Positions 16,115-23,963 of a DNA stretch of 64,000 nucleotides are shown here, piece by piece (the first letter of the stretch is position 1; every line of letters begins with the position of its first letter). The notes below the pieces were generated by a model. It was given only the letters and a program-made list of their open reading frames with translations, was not told the origin of the DNA and made no database searches. Source of the DNA: Streptosporangium amethystogenes (GTDB lineage Bacteria > Actinomycetota > Actinomycetes > Streptosporangiales > Streptosporangiaceae); assembly GCF_000721075.1 (NCBI RefSeq), contig NZ_JOEQ01000029.1:1-64000 (forward strand). The letters run 5' to 3'. The position numbers were made by a program, and so were the translations under genes.

Positions 16115-16996
16115 ATGATGTCGGATTTCTCCAAGCTGGCACGGCAGATGTGGCACCAGATCGAGCCGGTGCACGCGTCGCTCTATTTCTCTCCCGAGGC
16201 CTTCGACGAGGCGGCGCGGCTCGGCTACGACGTCGAGTCGCGCTGGCCGAGCTATTTCGCCTGGCGTGCCGCGCCGCTCGGTGCCGCCGGGCCGAAGCTG
16301 GTCACCGGCACCTATTACAGCTTCAGCCCGGCGACCGTCGCCGAGCACGTGCCGGGCATCTGGGCCACGGCGCGGCCCGAGGCGGTGCTGCAGGCCCGGT
16401 TGCGGGCGGTGGACCGCACCTTCCGCACCCTGCTCGGTGACAAGGTCGCCACGCCCGAGCTGGCCGAGGCGGCCGAGCTGGCCGTCAGGGCCGCCGAGAG
16501 CGTCGAGGTCGTCCATCGCCCCCTGGCCGCCGCCAACCTTGATCTGCCCTGGCCCGAGGAGCCGCACCTGGCGCTCTGGCAGGCCTGCACCGTGCTGCGC
16601 GAGCACCGGGGCGACGGGCACCTGGCAGCCCTGGCGACCGCGGAACTGGACGGGTGCGAGGCGCTGGTCTCGTTCGCCGCGATCGGGGCCGCACCGGTGG
16701 GCAACTTCGCGAGCCGCGGCTGGAGCGACGAGGAGTGGGCGGCGGCCCGCGACCGGCTGGCCACCCGAGGCCTGGTCGACGCGGAGGGGGGCGCCACCCC
16801 GGCGGGCCGGGCGCTCCGTGACCGGGTCGAGCGGATCACCGACGAGCTGGCCGCCGGGCCGTGGCGCGCGCTCGGGACCGAGTCGGCCCAACGGCTGGCC
16901 CTGCTCAACCAGCCTCTGCTGGGCGCGGTGTTCGAGTCGGGGATGCTGCCGATGGTCAGCACCCTGGGCATCGGCAGCGTGCGGGCGCCGGAATAG
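16115..16996 (+). CDS. SCO6745 family protein
   Basis: A 293-residue soluble protein of the SCO6745 family, recognisable from KLARQMWHQIEPVHASLYFSP, YFAWRAAPLGAAGPKLVTGTYYSFSP and the C-terminal half with a winged-helix look (GWSDEEWAAARDRLATRGLVDAEGGATPAGRALRD). It probably pairs an alpha-helical sensor part with a MarR-like DNA-binding part; the function of the family is not known. Two ATG codons in a row start it. It is divergent from the CGNR gene, and no downstream partner overlaps it. Confidence 0.82.
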   Translation: MMSDFSKLARQMWHQIEPVHASLYFSPEAFDEAARLGYDVESRWPSYFAWRAAPLGAAGPKLVTGTYYSFSPATVAEHVPGIWATARPEAVLQARLRAVDRTFRTLLGDKVATPELAEAAELAVRAAESVEVVHRPLAAANLDLPWPEEPHLALWQACTVLREHRGDGHLAALATAELDGCEALVSFAAIGAAPVGNFASRGWSDEEWAAARDRLATRGLVDAEGGATPAGRALRDRVERITDELAAGPWRALGTESAQRLALLNQPLLGAVFESGMLPMVSTLGIGSVRAPE

Positions 16997-17134
16997 GGGA
17001 CGGCCCGGCGATCCTGTCCCGCATCGGCCGCCTGCTCGGCGACTCCAGTGCCTCGTCGATGAGCCTGCTCAACGGGTAGGACAGTTCTGCCTCCAGAATG
17101 TACCGGTTGTTATATCTCCGGAGAGGAACTCGTC

Positions 17135-18082
17135 GTGTACCCCCCTATCGAGCCCCACGAGCACGGCCTGCTCGACACCGGTGACGGCAATCTCGTCTAC
17201 TGGGAGGTCTGCGGCAACCCCGCGGGCAAGCCCGCGGTCGTCGTCCACGGCGGCCCCGGGTCGGGGTGCAGGCCCGGCCACCGTCGCCTCTTCGACCCCT
17301 CGCGGTACCGGATCGTCCTGTTCGACCAGCGCAACTGCGGCCGTAGCCTGCCGCACGCCGGCGACCCCGCGACCGACCTGAGCACCAACACCACCCATCA
17401 TCTGGTCGCCGACATGGAGCGCCTGCGCGAGCACCTCGGCATCGACCGTTGGTTACTGCACGGCGGGTCGTGGGGCTCCACGCTGATGCTCGCCTACGCC
17501 GAGGCCCACCCCGAGCGGGTGTCGGAGATGGTCGTCGCCAGCGTCACGATGACGCGCCGCTCCGAGATCGACTGGCTCTACCGGGGGGTCGGGCGGTTCT
17601 TTCCCGAGGAGTGGGAGCGGTTCAGGCGGGGAGTGCCCGAGGCCGACCGCGACGGTGATCTGCTCGCGGCCTACGCACGGCTCATGGCCGACCCCGATCC
17701 CGAGGTGCGGGCCAGGGCGGCGCACGACTGGACCGCGTGGGAGGACACGGTGATCTCCCTGGAGCCCAACGGCACGCCGAACACCTACAGCGGCCGGCCC
17801 CCCGCCGCCCTGCTGGCCTTCGTACGGATCTGCGCGCACTACTTCTCCAACGCCGCCTGGCTGGAGGAGGGGGTCCTGCTGCGCGAGGCCGGACGGCTGG
17901 CCGGGATCCCCGGCGTACTCGTCCACGGCCGCCTGGACCTGGGCGGACCGCTCGACACGCCATGGCAACTCGCTCAGGCCTGGCCCGACGCCCGGCTGGT
18001 CGTGGTCGAGGACTCCGGGCACACCGGCAGTGACACGTTCAGAGCGGAGATCCTCTCAGCCCTGGACGCCTTCGCCGGCTGA
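17135..18082 (+). CDS. pip: prolyl aminopeptidase, alpha/beta hydrolase S33
   Basis: A 315-residue cytosolic peptidase that releases N-terminal proline. It carries the oxyanion-hole HGGPGSG (38-44), the nucleophile S112 in HGGSWGS, and a catalytic triad likely completed by D268 (GRLDLGGP) and H296 (DSGHTGSD). DQRNCGRSLPHAG matches the S33 signature DQRGCGRS. Two details differ from textbook enzymes: RNCGRS instead of RGCGRS, and GRLDLGGP instead of GRYDxxCP. The GTG start at 17135 follows GGAGAGGAA. It seems monocistronic. Confidence 0.92.
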   Translation: MYPPIEPHEHGLLDTGDGNLVYWEVCGNPAGKPAVVVHGGPGSGCRPGHRRLFDPSRYRIVLFDQRNCGRSLPHAGDPATDLSTNTTHHLVADMERLREHLGIDRWLLHGGSWGSTLMLAYAEAHPERVSEMVVASVTMTRRSEIDWLYRGVGRFFPEEWERFRRGVPEADRDGDLLAAYARLMADPDPEVRARAAHDWTAWEDTVISLEPNGTPNTYSGRPPAALLAFVRICAHYFSNAAWLEEGVLLREAGRLAGIPGVLVHGRLDLGGPLDTPWQLAQAWPDARLVVVEDSGHTGSDTFRAEILSALDAFAG

Positions 18083-18104
18083 GCACGCCGGTACGGCTGA
18101 GGTC

Positions 18105-18977
18105 TCACCTTCCCCGCGGGCCGTGCGCGGGGCGCGCGGACGGGGCGCGTCCGCGCGGGTCACGGGGGACCTCGGGGTGCCGAGCCCTGGGGATTCGCCG
18201 GGGTCGCTCCGGGTGAGCCTCCGGGCGGCGTTCGACGCGGACCTCGGGGCGGCGGACGTACACCGGATCACCCGGCTGGAGGAGCCGGTAGAGGGGGACG
18301 GCGTTGTGCAGCGGGACCCGGACGCACCCGTGGGAGGCGGGGAAGCGGGGAACGAGGGTGGAGCCGTGGATGGCGATGCCGCCGTTGAAGTAGACGGAGT
18401 AGAACATCGATCCCAGGATCCCGGTGGACCAGCCGGGGACCCGCGCTCCGACCCGGTAGTCGCCGACCGGGGTGTCGGCGAACCCGCAGTGGCCCTTCTC
18501 GCAGTACGACCTGCGGGCACCGGTTGAGATATGGGTCACCAGCACGGGTTTCCCCTCCTGCCACACCGTGAGGAGCTGGCGTTGCAGATCGATCTCGGCC
18601 CGCTCGGACCCGCCGTACCCCACCAGGGGCCTGATGCGCCTGGGACGCAGGAGGGCCTGCCAGGTCGGCAGGTCGATCCTGTCGACGGGCCTCAACCCGT
18701 TGGCCTTCTGGAAGGCCCATACGGTCATGCGCAGCGCGGAATCGTACGTGGAGCTGAGATTTCCCGGGGTGAAACCCAGATCTCTAAGCCTTTTCTTCAC
18801 ATTATGCACCTCGATTCCCCTGCTGCCCATTTTGAGGATCGTGAATTGGTCGGGAAGGGGAGCCTGCTGGAAATCCGGGGAGGGGTCGATCGCGGCGTGC
18901 GCGACGCCGATGGGCAGGGTCGTGGCCAGGGCGAAGATGGTGCCTGCGATCAGGACACGGTGGACGGTGCTTCGCAT
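18105..18977 (-). CDS. L,D-transpeptidase with peptidoglycan-binding domain
   Basis: A 290-residue exported enzyme: a signal peptide (1-29, ends VAHA), a PG_binding_1 domain (about 47-110: GSRGIEVHNVKKRLRDLGFTPG) and a YkuD domain (125-243) with the catalytic motif from H204 to C218 (IHGSTLVP, then SHGCVRV; C218 is the nucleophile, H216 its neighbour). It would make 3-3 cross-links in peptidoglycan or remodel it outside the membrane. The C-terminus is a 45-residue Arg/Pro-rich tail that most family members lack; it could bind the anionic wall. The ATG at 18977 has a weak ribosome binding site. Confidence 0.9.
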   Translation of the reverse strand: MRSTVHRVLIAGTIFALATTLPIGVAHAAIDPSPDFQQAPLPDQFTILKMGSRGIEVHNVKKRLRDLGFTPGNLSSTYDSALRMTVWAFQKANGLRPVDRIDLPTWQALLRPRRIRPLVGYGGSERAEIDLQRQLLTVWQEGKPVLVTHISTGARRSYCEKGHCGFADTPVGDYRVGARVPGWSTGILGSMFYSVYFNGGIAIHGSTLVPRFPASHGCVRVPLHNAVPLYRLLQPGDPVYVRRPEVRVERRPEAHPERPRRIPRARHPEVPRDPRGRAPSARPAHGPRGR

Positions 18978-19398
18978 ATGTGACGTCTATCCGCTGGCAA
19001 TGATGATTAACCCTCTAATGCCGCTTGCCAGAAAGTAAGACTTATACCGCCGTGTGCGACCCGACGGCTAGTGTGAAGAGATTTTCCCGAGAAAGCAGAT
19101 ATGTATTTTAAGTTGGCGCGATAAGATGATTTGAGAGATATTTCCGGGTCATCGGCCGCGAACAGCGCGCTGCCGCGCGTCGGCCGCTCCTGATCGACCT
19201 CAACGGAGGTAAGCCCGGCCTTCTGACCGGTTCCCATGGAGTGCGCGGGAGGCACGGAACCCGGACACCGGTCTTCACCGCCGGCTGACCCGCTCGCGAG
19301 CCGTACGAGTACACATGGTCTTGTACGGCTTATAGCGTACCTCTATAGTGCATATTGCAATAAAGAATTTTGCATCACACGGAGTGCGGGGAGGGGCC
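18978..19398. other. AT-rich 421 bp divergent regulatory region
   Basis: No gene is supported. CTGGCAA (18994-19000) and its inverted copy TTGCCAG (19025-19031) are 31 bp apart (three helical turns) just upstream of the L,D-transpeptidase and may be its operator. Stretches at 19020-19140 and 19320-19380 are far more AT-rich than the rest. Before the PadR gene, TATAG occurs twice (near 19331 and 19344) along with TGCATATTGCAATA, a plausible PadR binding region. Confidence 0.45.
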
Positions 19399-20091
19399 AT
19401 GGCACGGGGCGTCGATCTGGTCGGGCTGACCGTGCTCGCGCTGCTCTCGGTCCGGCCGAGCCATCCCTATGAGATGCACCGCTTCGTCGTCGACACCCAC
19501 AAGGACTACGTGACCGGGCTGCCGCGCAGCCTCTATCACGCGGTCGACCGCCTGGTCAGGGACGAGCTGATCGCGGCTGTCCAGACCAGCAGGGCGGGGC
19601 GGAGGCCGGAGCGCACCGTCTACGAGCTGACGGATGAGGGCCGGGCGGAGCTCGCCACCCGGCTGCGGCGGCTACTTGAGGAGGTGGGGCCGGACAGCCG
19701 CACCTTCACCGCGGCGGTCTCGTTGATGGGGTGCCTGCCGACGGCCGAGGTGGAGCGGGCGCTGCGGGTCAGGGCCGCCACCCTCGAAGGGAGGGTCGTC
19801 GCGGCCGACGCCGGCCTCAAGGGGCTCGCCGAGAGTGGGCTGCCCCCGGTGCTCCTGCTGGAGCTCGAATGCGAGCGCGCCCTGCGCGCCGCCGAACGCG
19901 ACTGGGTACGCGGTCTCCTCGTCCGGCTGGAGGCGGGTGAGATCACCTGGACCGGCAGCCTCAACCGTGAGCTGCTGGGCTGGATCGACGAGGAACCCCA
20001 TCCGCGCGAAGAGCAGGAGAAGCACCAAGAACCGCCCGGTCCCCTCGGAGACGACGCCTCGCGGCTGAACACCCCTGGGAGCCCGCTGTGA
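19399..20091 (+). CDS. PadR family transcriptional regulator
   Basis: A 230-residue PadR repressor: winged helix at about 5-80 (VLALLSVRPSHPYEMHRFV, PRSLYHAVDRLVRDELIAAV, RTVYELTDEGRAEL) followed by a long helical dimerisation domain with a coiled-coil character. The ATG at 19399 follows GGGGAGGGG. Its stop overlaps the start of the next gene (GTGA), so the two are translationally coupled. The AT-rich region upstream probably holds an autoregulatory site. Confidence 0.9.
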   Translation: MARGVDLVGLTVLALLSVRPSHPYEMHRFVVDTHKDYVTGLPRSLYHAVDRLVRDELIAAVQTSRAGRRPERTVYELTDEGRAELATRLRRLLEEVGPDSRTFTAAVSLMGCLPTAEVERALRVRAATLEGRVVAADAGLKGLAESGLPPVLLLELECERALRAAERDWVRGLLVRLEAGEITWTGSLNRELLGWIDEEPHPREEQEKHQEPPGPLGDDASRLNTPGSPL

Positions 20092-20528
20092 AGTCCACCC
20101 CGCTGTTCGAGGCGGCCGGAGTGATCGAGGCCCCGGTGGACCGGGTGGAGCGGCTGCTGCTGGCCGTGCGTCCCGGGCCCGTCGGCGCGGACAACGTCTG
20201 GCTGCTGGCGGAGCACGGCGGCGTCGTGGCGGGCGGCCCGGAGCGGTTCACCCTCAGCACGCCGGTACACACCATGACCGTCGAGGTACGCGAACACACC
20301 ATCGCCTTCCAGGGCGGCTGGTGGTACCGCGGGGAGTACGCCGTCGAGCCGCACCCGGAGGGCGCCCTGCTCACCCACCGGGTACACAACGTCGCGACCC
20401 GGGGACGGTGGGGCGTGCCGCTCGCCAACCGCTTCTTTCTCGGCTTCGACAGGAGCGCGAGCGACGGTTTCACCATGGGGCTCCGGCGGATCGGCGACGA
20501 ACTGGGCTGCCGTACCCGCCTGCTCTGA
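20088..20528 (+). CDS. SRPBCC-like small protein
   Basis: This 146-residue protein looks like a START/SRPBCC-type hydrophobic-pocket fold: FEAAGVIEAPVDRVERLLLAV at the start, a strand-rich middle (TMTVEVREHTIAFQGGWWYRGEYAVEP) and a C-terminal helix (ANRFFLGFDRSASDGFTMGLRRI). No catalytic residues stand out. Because it is coupled to the PadR gene, it may bind or alter the ligand that the regulator senses; this is inference. I am confident of the coding frame, less of the fold. Confidence 0.7.
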   Translation: MKSTPLFEAAGVIEAPVDRVERLLLAVRPGPVGADNVWLLAEHGGVVAGGPERFTLSTPVHTMTVEVREHTIAFQGGWWYRGEYAVEPHPEGALLTHRVHNVATRGRWGVPLANRFFLGFDRSASDGFTMGLRRIGDELGCRTRLL

Positions 20529-20646
20529 GCGCACGGCGTTTCCGGTACCGGATCCGCAGAGCCGGAGAACGCCGGGGGTGCCCCCTGGGAAACTCGCGGA
20601 CGTCACGAAGAGGTCCCCGTACGGGATCCAGGGGAGCACCGGCCGA

Positions 20647-21057
20647 TCAGCCGAGCCGGATGACGCCCTTGGAGATCTTGATCTTCCTGCGGGCCAGTGG
20701 TCGGCCGGCCGGCCCCCTGGCCACCGAGCCGTCGGCGATCCGGAATTTGCTGCCGTGGCAGGGACAGTTGATGGTTCCGCCGCGGATGGTGGCGACCGCG
20801 CAGCCCTGGTGGGTGCATTTGGCGCTGAAGGCGCGGAAGGTGCCCTTGACGGGCTGGGTGACCACCCATCTGCCGTTGATGATCCGGCCGCCGCCGACCG
20901 GGATGCTGCTGGTCTTGGCGAGCACGGGGCCGGCGGTCTCTCCGGTCTCCTCGGCCGCCTCGGCCGGGCGTACCCACGCGACGGCCGACGCGATCGCGGC
21001 GGCGGCGCCGCCCGCGAGACCTCGGAAGATCATTAATCGACGGGTGGGGGTGGGCAT
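20647..21057 (-). CDS. exported Rieske [2Fe-2S] protein
   Basis: A 136-residue protein with an N-terminal Tat-like signal or anchor (TRRLMIFRGLAGGAAAAIASAV) and a Rieske domain with both cluster motifs, CTHQGC and CPCHGSKF (two Cys, two His). Small stand-alone Rieske proteins carry electrons outside the membrane; the partner is unknown. I chose the ATG at 21057 because GGGAGG lies seven bases upstream. It follows the histidine kinase gene by 41 bp on the same strand and may be co-transcribed with it. Confidence 0.9.
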   Translation of the reverse strand: MPTPTRRLMIFRGLAGGAAAAIASAVAWVRPAEAAEETGETAGPVLAKTSSIPVGGGRIINGRWVVTQPVKGTFRAFSAKCTHQGCAVATIRGGTINCPCHGSKFRIADGSVARGPAGRPLARRKIKISKGVIRLG

Positions 21058-21098
21058 GGCGGGCCTCCCGAGAGGGACGAATGAATCGCGTGTGTGGT

Positions 21099-22454
21099 TC
21101 ATATCACAGGAAAGCGGGCCTGCAGGCAGGCTCCGCGATCCTCCCCGGCGATGCGCAGGCTGCCACCGTGCCGTACCGCGATGTCCCTGGCGATGGCCAG
21201 CCCGAGGCCCGATCCGCCCGCGTCCCTGTCCCTGGCCTCGTCCAGCCGGGTGAACCTGTCGAAGACCGCCTCGTGGTGCTCGGCGGGGATGCCGGGGCCG
21301 TCGTCGCACACGTCGAGCACCGCCTCACCGCCGTCAGATGCCAGCCGGACGGTGACCGCGGAGTTCGCGTGACGTACGGCGTTGTCCACCAGGTTGGCCA
21401 CCAGGCGGCGCAACTGCCCGGCCGAGCCGAGGACCACGGTGTCGGCCGCCACCTCCAGCGTCACCCTGATCTCCGGCCTGGGCCGCGACCGGGCCGCCTC
21501 CTCGGCGGTCACCTGGCCGAGGTCCACCTCCTCGTGGCAGACGGGCTCTGCCGCGTCCAGGCGGGCGAGCAGGAGGAGGTCGGAGGTGAGTGCCTGGATC
21601 CGCTCCACGTCGGTCAGCGCCTCGGCCGCCAGCGGTCCCGGCGGCGCCAGCTCAAGGCGCGTTCTCAGGATGGCCAGCGGACTGCGGAGCTCGTGGGCCG
21701 CGTCGGCGACGAAGCGCTTGTGCCGGCTGACCGCCAGTTCGAGGCGGTCGAGCGTGCGGTTCATGGTCTCGGCGAGGCGGGCGATCTCGTCGCGCGACCG
21801 CGGTACGGGGACCCGCCGATGCAGGTCCTTGGCGGTGATGTCGGCCATCTCGGTACGGATGGCCGACACCGGTGCCAGTGCCCGGCCGACGGCGAGCCAG
21901 GTCAGAACGGCGACCAGCAGGAGCAGCGCGGGGATGCCGGGCAGCAGCAGACCCCACAGTGCCCGCAGCGCGTCCCCCGTCGGCTCCAGCGACGCCCTGG
22001 CCTGCACGACCAGCACGCCGTTGGCGGCGTCCACCGGCATCGTGGCCAGGGCGAAGGTGTCGCCGGGCGCCCACTGTGCCACCTCGGCGGGCTGGGCCTG
22101 GAAGTCCCGCACGGCTCCCGGGGACTTTCCCGCGGGCGATGCGGCGGTGGCCGGGCTTTGGATCGAGAGGTCGGAAACCAGCGGTGCGGGGTACGTGAGG
22201 ATCTTGACGTCGGGGTCGAGAAGAGCCGTCTTCGCCAGACTGACGGCATCGGCGGGTTTTCCAGTGACCGCCACACCGCCGGCGAGCACCTTGGCGGTGG
22301 CGTCGGCACGGCGGACGGCCTCGTTGGAGGCGCTCCGTGCCAGGCTCCCGGTCAGCACACCGACGAGCACCGCGGCCGCCACGCCCAGCGCGACCGCGAC
22401 GATGGCGGTGGCCGCGAGGGTCGCCCGCAGCCGCACCGACAGGCGCGACGCCAT
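21099..22454 (-). CDS. sensor histidine kinase with HAMP domain
   Basis: A 451-residue membrane kinase: TM1 at about 12-36, an extracytoplasmic sensor of about 130 residues, TM2 at 166-190, HAMP at 188-240, HisKA with phospho-acceptor H254 (FVADAAHELRSPL), and a HATPase domain with N box (LVDNAVRHA), DDGPGIP and GSGLGLAIA. It starts two bases after the response-regulator stop and works with that protein. The signal is unknown; the sensor region is Ala-rich and lacks known motifs. Confidence 0.93.
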   Translation of the reverse strand: MASRLSVRLRATLAATAIVAVALGVAAAVLVGVLTGSLARSASNEAVRRADATAKVLAGGVAVTGKPADAVSLAKTALLDPDVKILTYPAPLVSDLSIQSPATAASPAGKSPGAVRDFQAQPAEVAQWAPGDTFALATMPVDAANGVLVVQARASLEPTGDALRALWGLLLPGIPALLLLVAVLTWLAVGRALAPVSAIRTEMADITAKDLHRRVPVPRSRDEIARLAETMNRTLDRLELAVSRHKRFVADAAHELRSPLAILRTRLELAPPGPLAAEALTDVERIQALTSDLLLLARLDAAEPVCHEEVDLGQVTAEEAARSRPRPEIRVTLEVAADTVVLGSAGQLRRLVANLVDNAVRHANSAVTVRLASDGGEAVLDVCDDGPGIPAEHHEAVFDRFTRLDEARDRDAGGSGLGLAIARDIAVRHGGSLRIAGEDRGACLQARFPVI

Positions 22455-22456
22455 CG

Positions 22457-23125
22457 TCAGGCCTCCAACCGGTAGCCGGCGCCGCGCACCGTCACCAGTG
22501 ACGAGCGGCCGAACGGAGAGTCGATCTTGCGACGGAGCGCGCTGATGTAGACCTCCACGATGTTCGGGTCACCGTCGTAGGAGAAATCCCACGCCTGGGC
22601 CAGCAGCTCGCTCTTGGAGACCACCTCACCCTGCCTGCGCGCCAGGCCGTGCAGCACCGCGAACTCCTTGGGGGTGAGGGGGATGGCCACCTCCCCGCGG
22701 CGGCAGCGGAGCCCCGCGGGATCGACGGTCAGGTCGCCGACCACAATGGACACCGGCCTGGCGTGGCCGCCCCGGCGTACCAGCGCGCGCAGCCGGGCCA
22801 GCAGCACCACGTAGGAGAACGGCTTGGACAGGAAGTCGTCCGCGCCGGTGTCCAGGGCCTCGGCCTCGTCGTGCACCCCGTCCTTGGCGGTGAGCATCAG
22901 GATCGGCGTCCAGTTCTCCGCGTCGCGGAGCCTGGCGCAGACGGTATAACCGTTCATCCGGGGCAGCATGACGTCCAGCACGATCACGTCGTACGGGTTC
23001 TCGGTCGCCATCCACAACCCGTCGCGCCCGTCGTACGTCACGTCGACGGCGAACCCCTCGCCCGCCAGCCCATCCTTCAGCAGATGGGCCAGACGTCTCT
23101 CGTCCTCAACCAGCAGCACACGCAT
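22457..23125 (-). CDS. OmpR-family response regulator
   Basis: A 222-residue regulator with a receiver domain (acidic pocket E7/D8, phospho-acceptor D51 in VLDVMLP, T79, K101 in SKPF) and a C-terminal OmpR winged helix (about 125-222: LTPKEFAVLHGLARRQGEVVSKSELL, NIVEVYISALRRKI, VRGAGYRLE). It leads a unit with the histidine kinase. In the divergent intergenic region, TTCAGG repeats 11 bp apart and an 11 bp inverted repeat are the likely binding sites, so it should control itself and the secreted protein at 23250. Confidence 0.95.
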   Translation of the reverse strand: MRVLLVEDERRLAHLLKDGLAGEGFAVDVTYDGRDGLWMATENPYDVIVLDVMLPRMNGYTVCARLRDAENWTPILMLTAKDGVHDEAEALDTGADDFLSKPFSYVVLLARLRALVRRGGHARPVSIVVGDLTVDPAGLRCRRGEVAIPLTPKEFAVLHGLARRQGEVVSKSELLAQAWDFSYDGDPNIVEVYISALRRKIDSPFGRSSLVTVRGAGYRLEA

Positions 23126-23155
23126 ACCGCTCAGGGTGCCGCACCCCGCCTAAAG

Positions 23156-23198
23156 CCAACCTGAAGATGATTTCTGCCGCCTTCAGGTTGGGTTCAGG
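23156..23198. promoter_or_regulatory. OmpR-type binding site between response regulator and secreted protein
   Basis: CCAACCTGAAG (23156-23166) is repeated perfectly inverted as CTTCAGGTTGG (23181-23191). TTCAGG occurs at 23182-23187 and again at 23193-23198, an 11 bp direct spacing typical of tandem OmpR-family subsites. It lies between the divergent starts at 23125 and 23250. Confidence 0.65.
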
Positions 23199-23249
23199 CG
23201 GCGGGCGGGAGTCTGTGATCTCCAGATCCGCCTGACAAGGAGAATGCCC

Positions 23250-23828
23250 ATGCGTATCCGCATGCTCGCCGCCGCGGTGGTGACCGCGGGGGCACTGATG
23301 GCCACCCTGACCGGGGCCGCCAACGCCGACGGCACGCCCACGCCCGTCCCCTGGGAGGGCACGGTGCAGATCCAGTGCGAGGGCGGCGGACAGGCGATCC
23401 TGACGACGCGCCGGCTGACCGAGGCCGAGATCAAGGAGTTGGCGAAGGCCGGATCGTCGCCCGCCGTGCCCGCCGTGCCCTCGGGACGGGCCGACGAGGC
23501 CGGGGTGCCGAGCGGCCACGTCAAGGACTTCAGGCGCGCCCGGACGGAAGGGGAGGACGCGAAGGAACTCCCCCCGCTTCCCGAGAGCGTGACTCCCGGC
23601 AAGGACGTCAAGGTCATGGCCGCCCCCTCGGCGACTGCGGCTTTCGGGGCACCGGAGGCCGGAGTGGTGACCGTGATCTCCGAGGGTGCTCCTGAGCGGA
23701 TCGAGGGGGCCAAGAGGGCCGAGAAGGTCGAGGGGGCCGAGGGACCCGAAGATGTCGCGGTCATGGTCATGAGCACGCCCTCGGCGGGCGCGCCCGTCGT
23801 CACCTGCGCCAAGGCCAAGAAGGAGTAG
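23250..23828 (+). CDS. secreted hypothetical protein, likely target of the adjacent two-component system
   Basis: A 192-residue exported protein: a signal peptide (MLAAAVVTAGALMATLTGAANA, cleaved near residue 25) and a low-complexity Ala/Pro/Glu-rich mature part with two conserved-looking Cys, one near the start (VQIQCEGG) and one near the end (VTCAKAKKE), which could form a disulfide. A charged stretch (RIEGAKRAEKVEGAEG) lies in between. No family recognised. The second ATG (23250) has AAGGAG at proper spacing. Many actinobacterial two-component systems sit next to a small exported protein of this kind. Confidence 0.75.
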   Translation: MRIRMLAAAVVTAGALMATLTGAANADGTPTPVPWEGTVQIQCEGGGQAILTTRRLTEAEIKELAKAGSSPAVPAVPSGRADEAGVPSGHVKDFRRARTEGEDAKELPPLPESVTPGKDVKVMAAPSATAAFGAPEAGVVTVISEGAPERIEGAKRAEKVEGAEGPEDVAVMVMSTPSAGAPVVTCAKAKKE

Positions 23829-23852
23829 TCCCGCTGGGGTGATCCCAAAGAC

Positions 23853-23904
23853 CTGCGAGCCGGCCGGGGAAACCCGTGCGGGAGTGACCCCGGCCGGCTC
23901 GCAG
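23853..23904. terminator. bidirectional hairpin terminator
   Basis: A perfect 17 bp stem (23853-23869 with 23888-23904) and an 18-base loop lie between two convergent genes that end at 23828 and 23964. It can stop transcription from both sides. Confidence 0.75.
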
Positions 23905-23963
23905 CCAACCGGGACGACCGGAAAGCGTCCTGGCAGACCGTGCCGCGTCGGGGCCGGCGCGGT

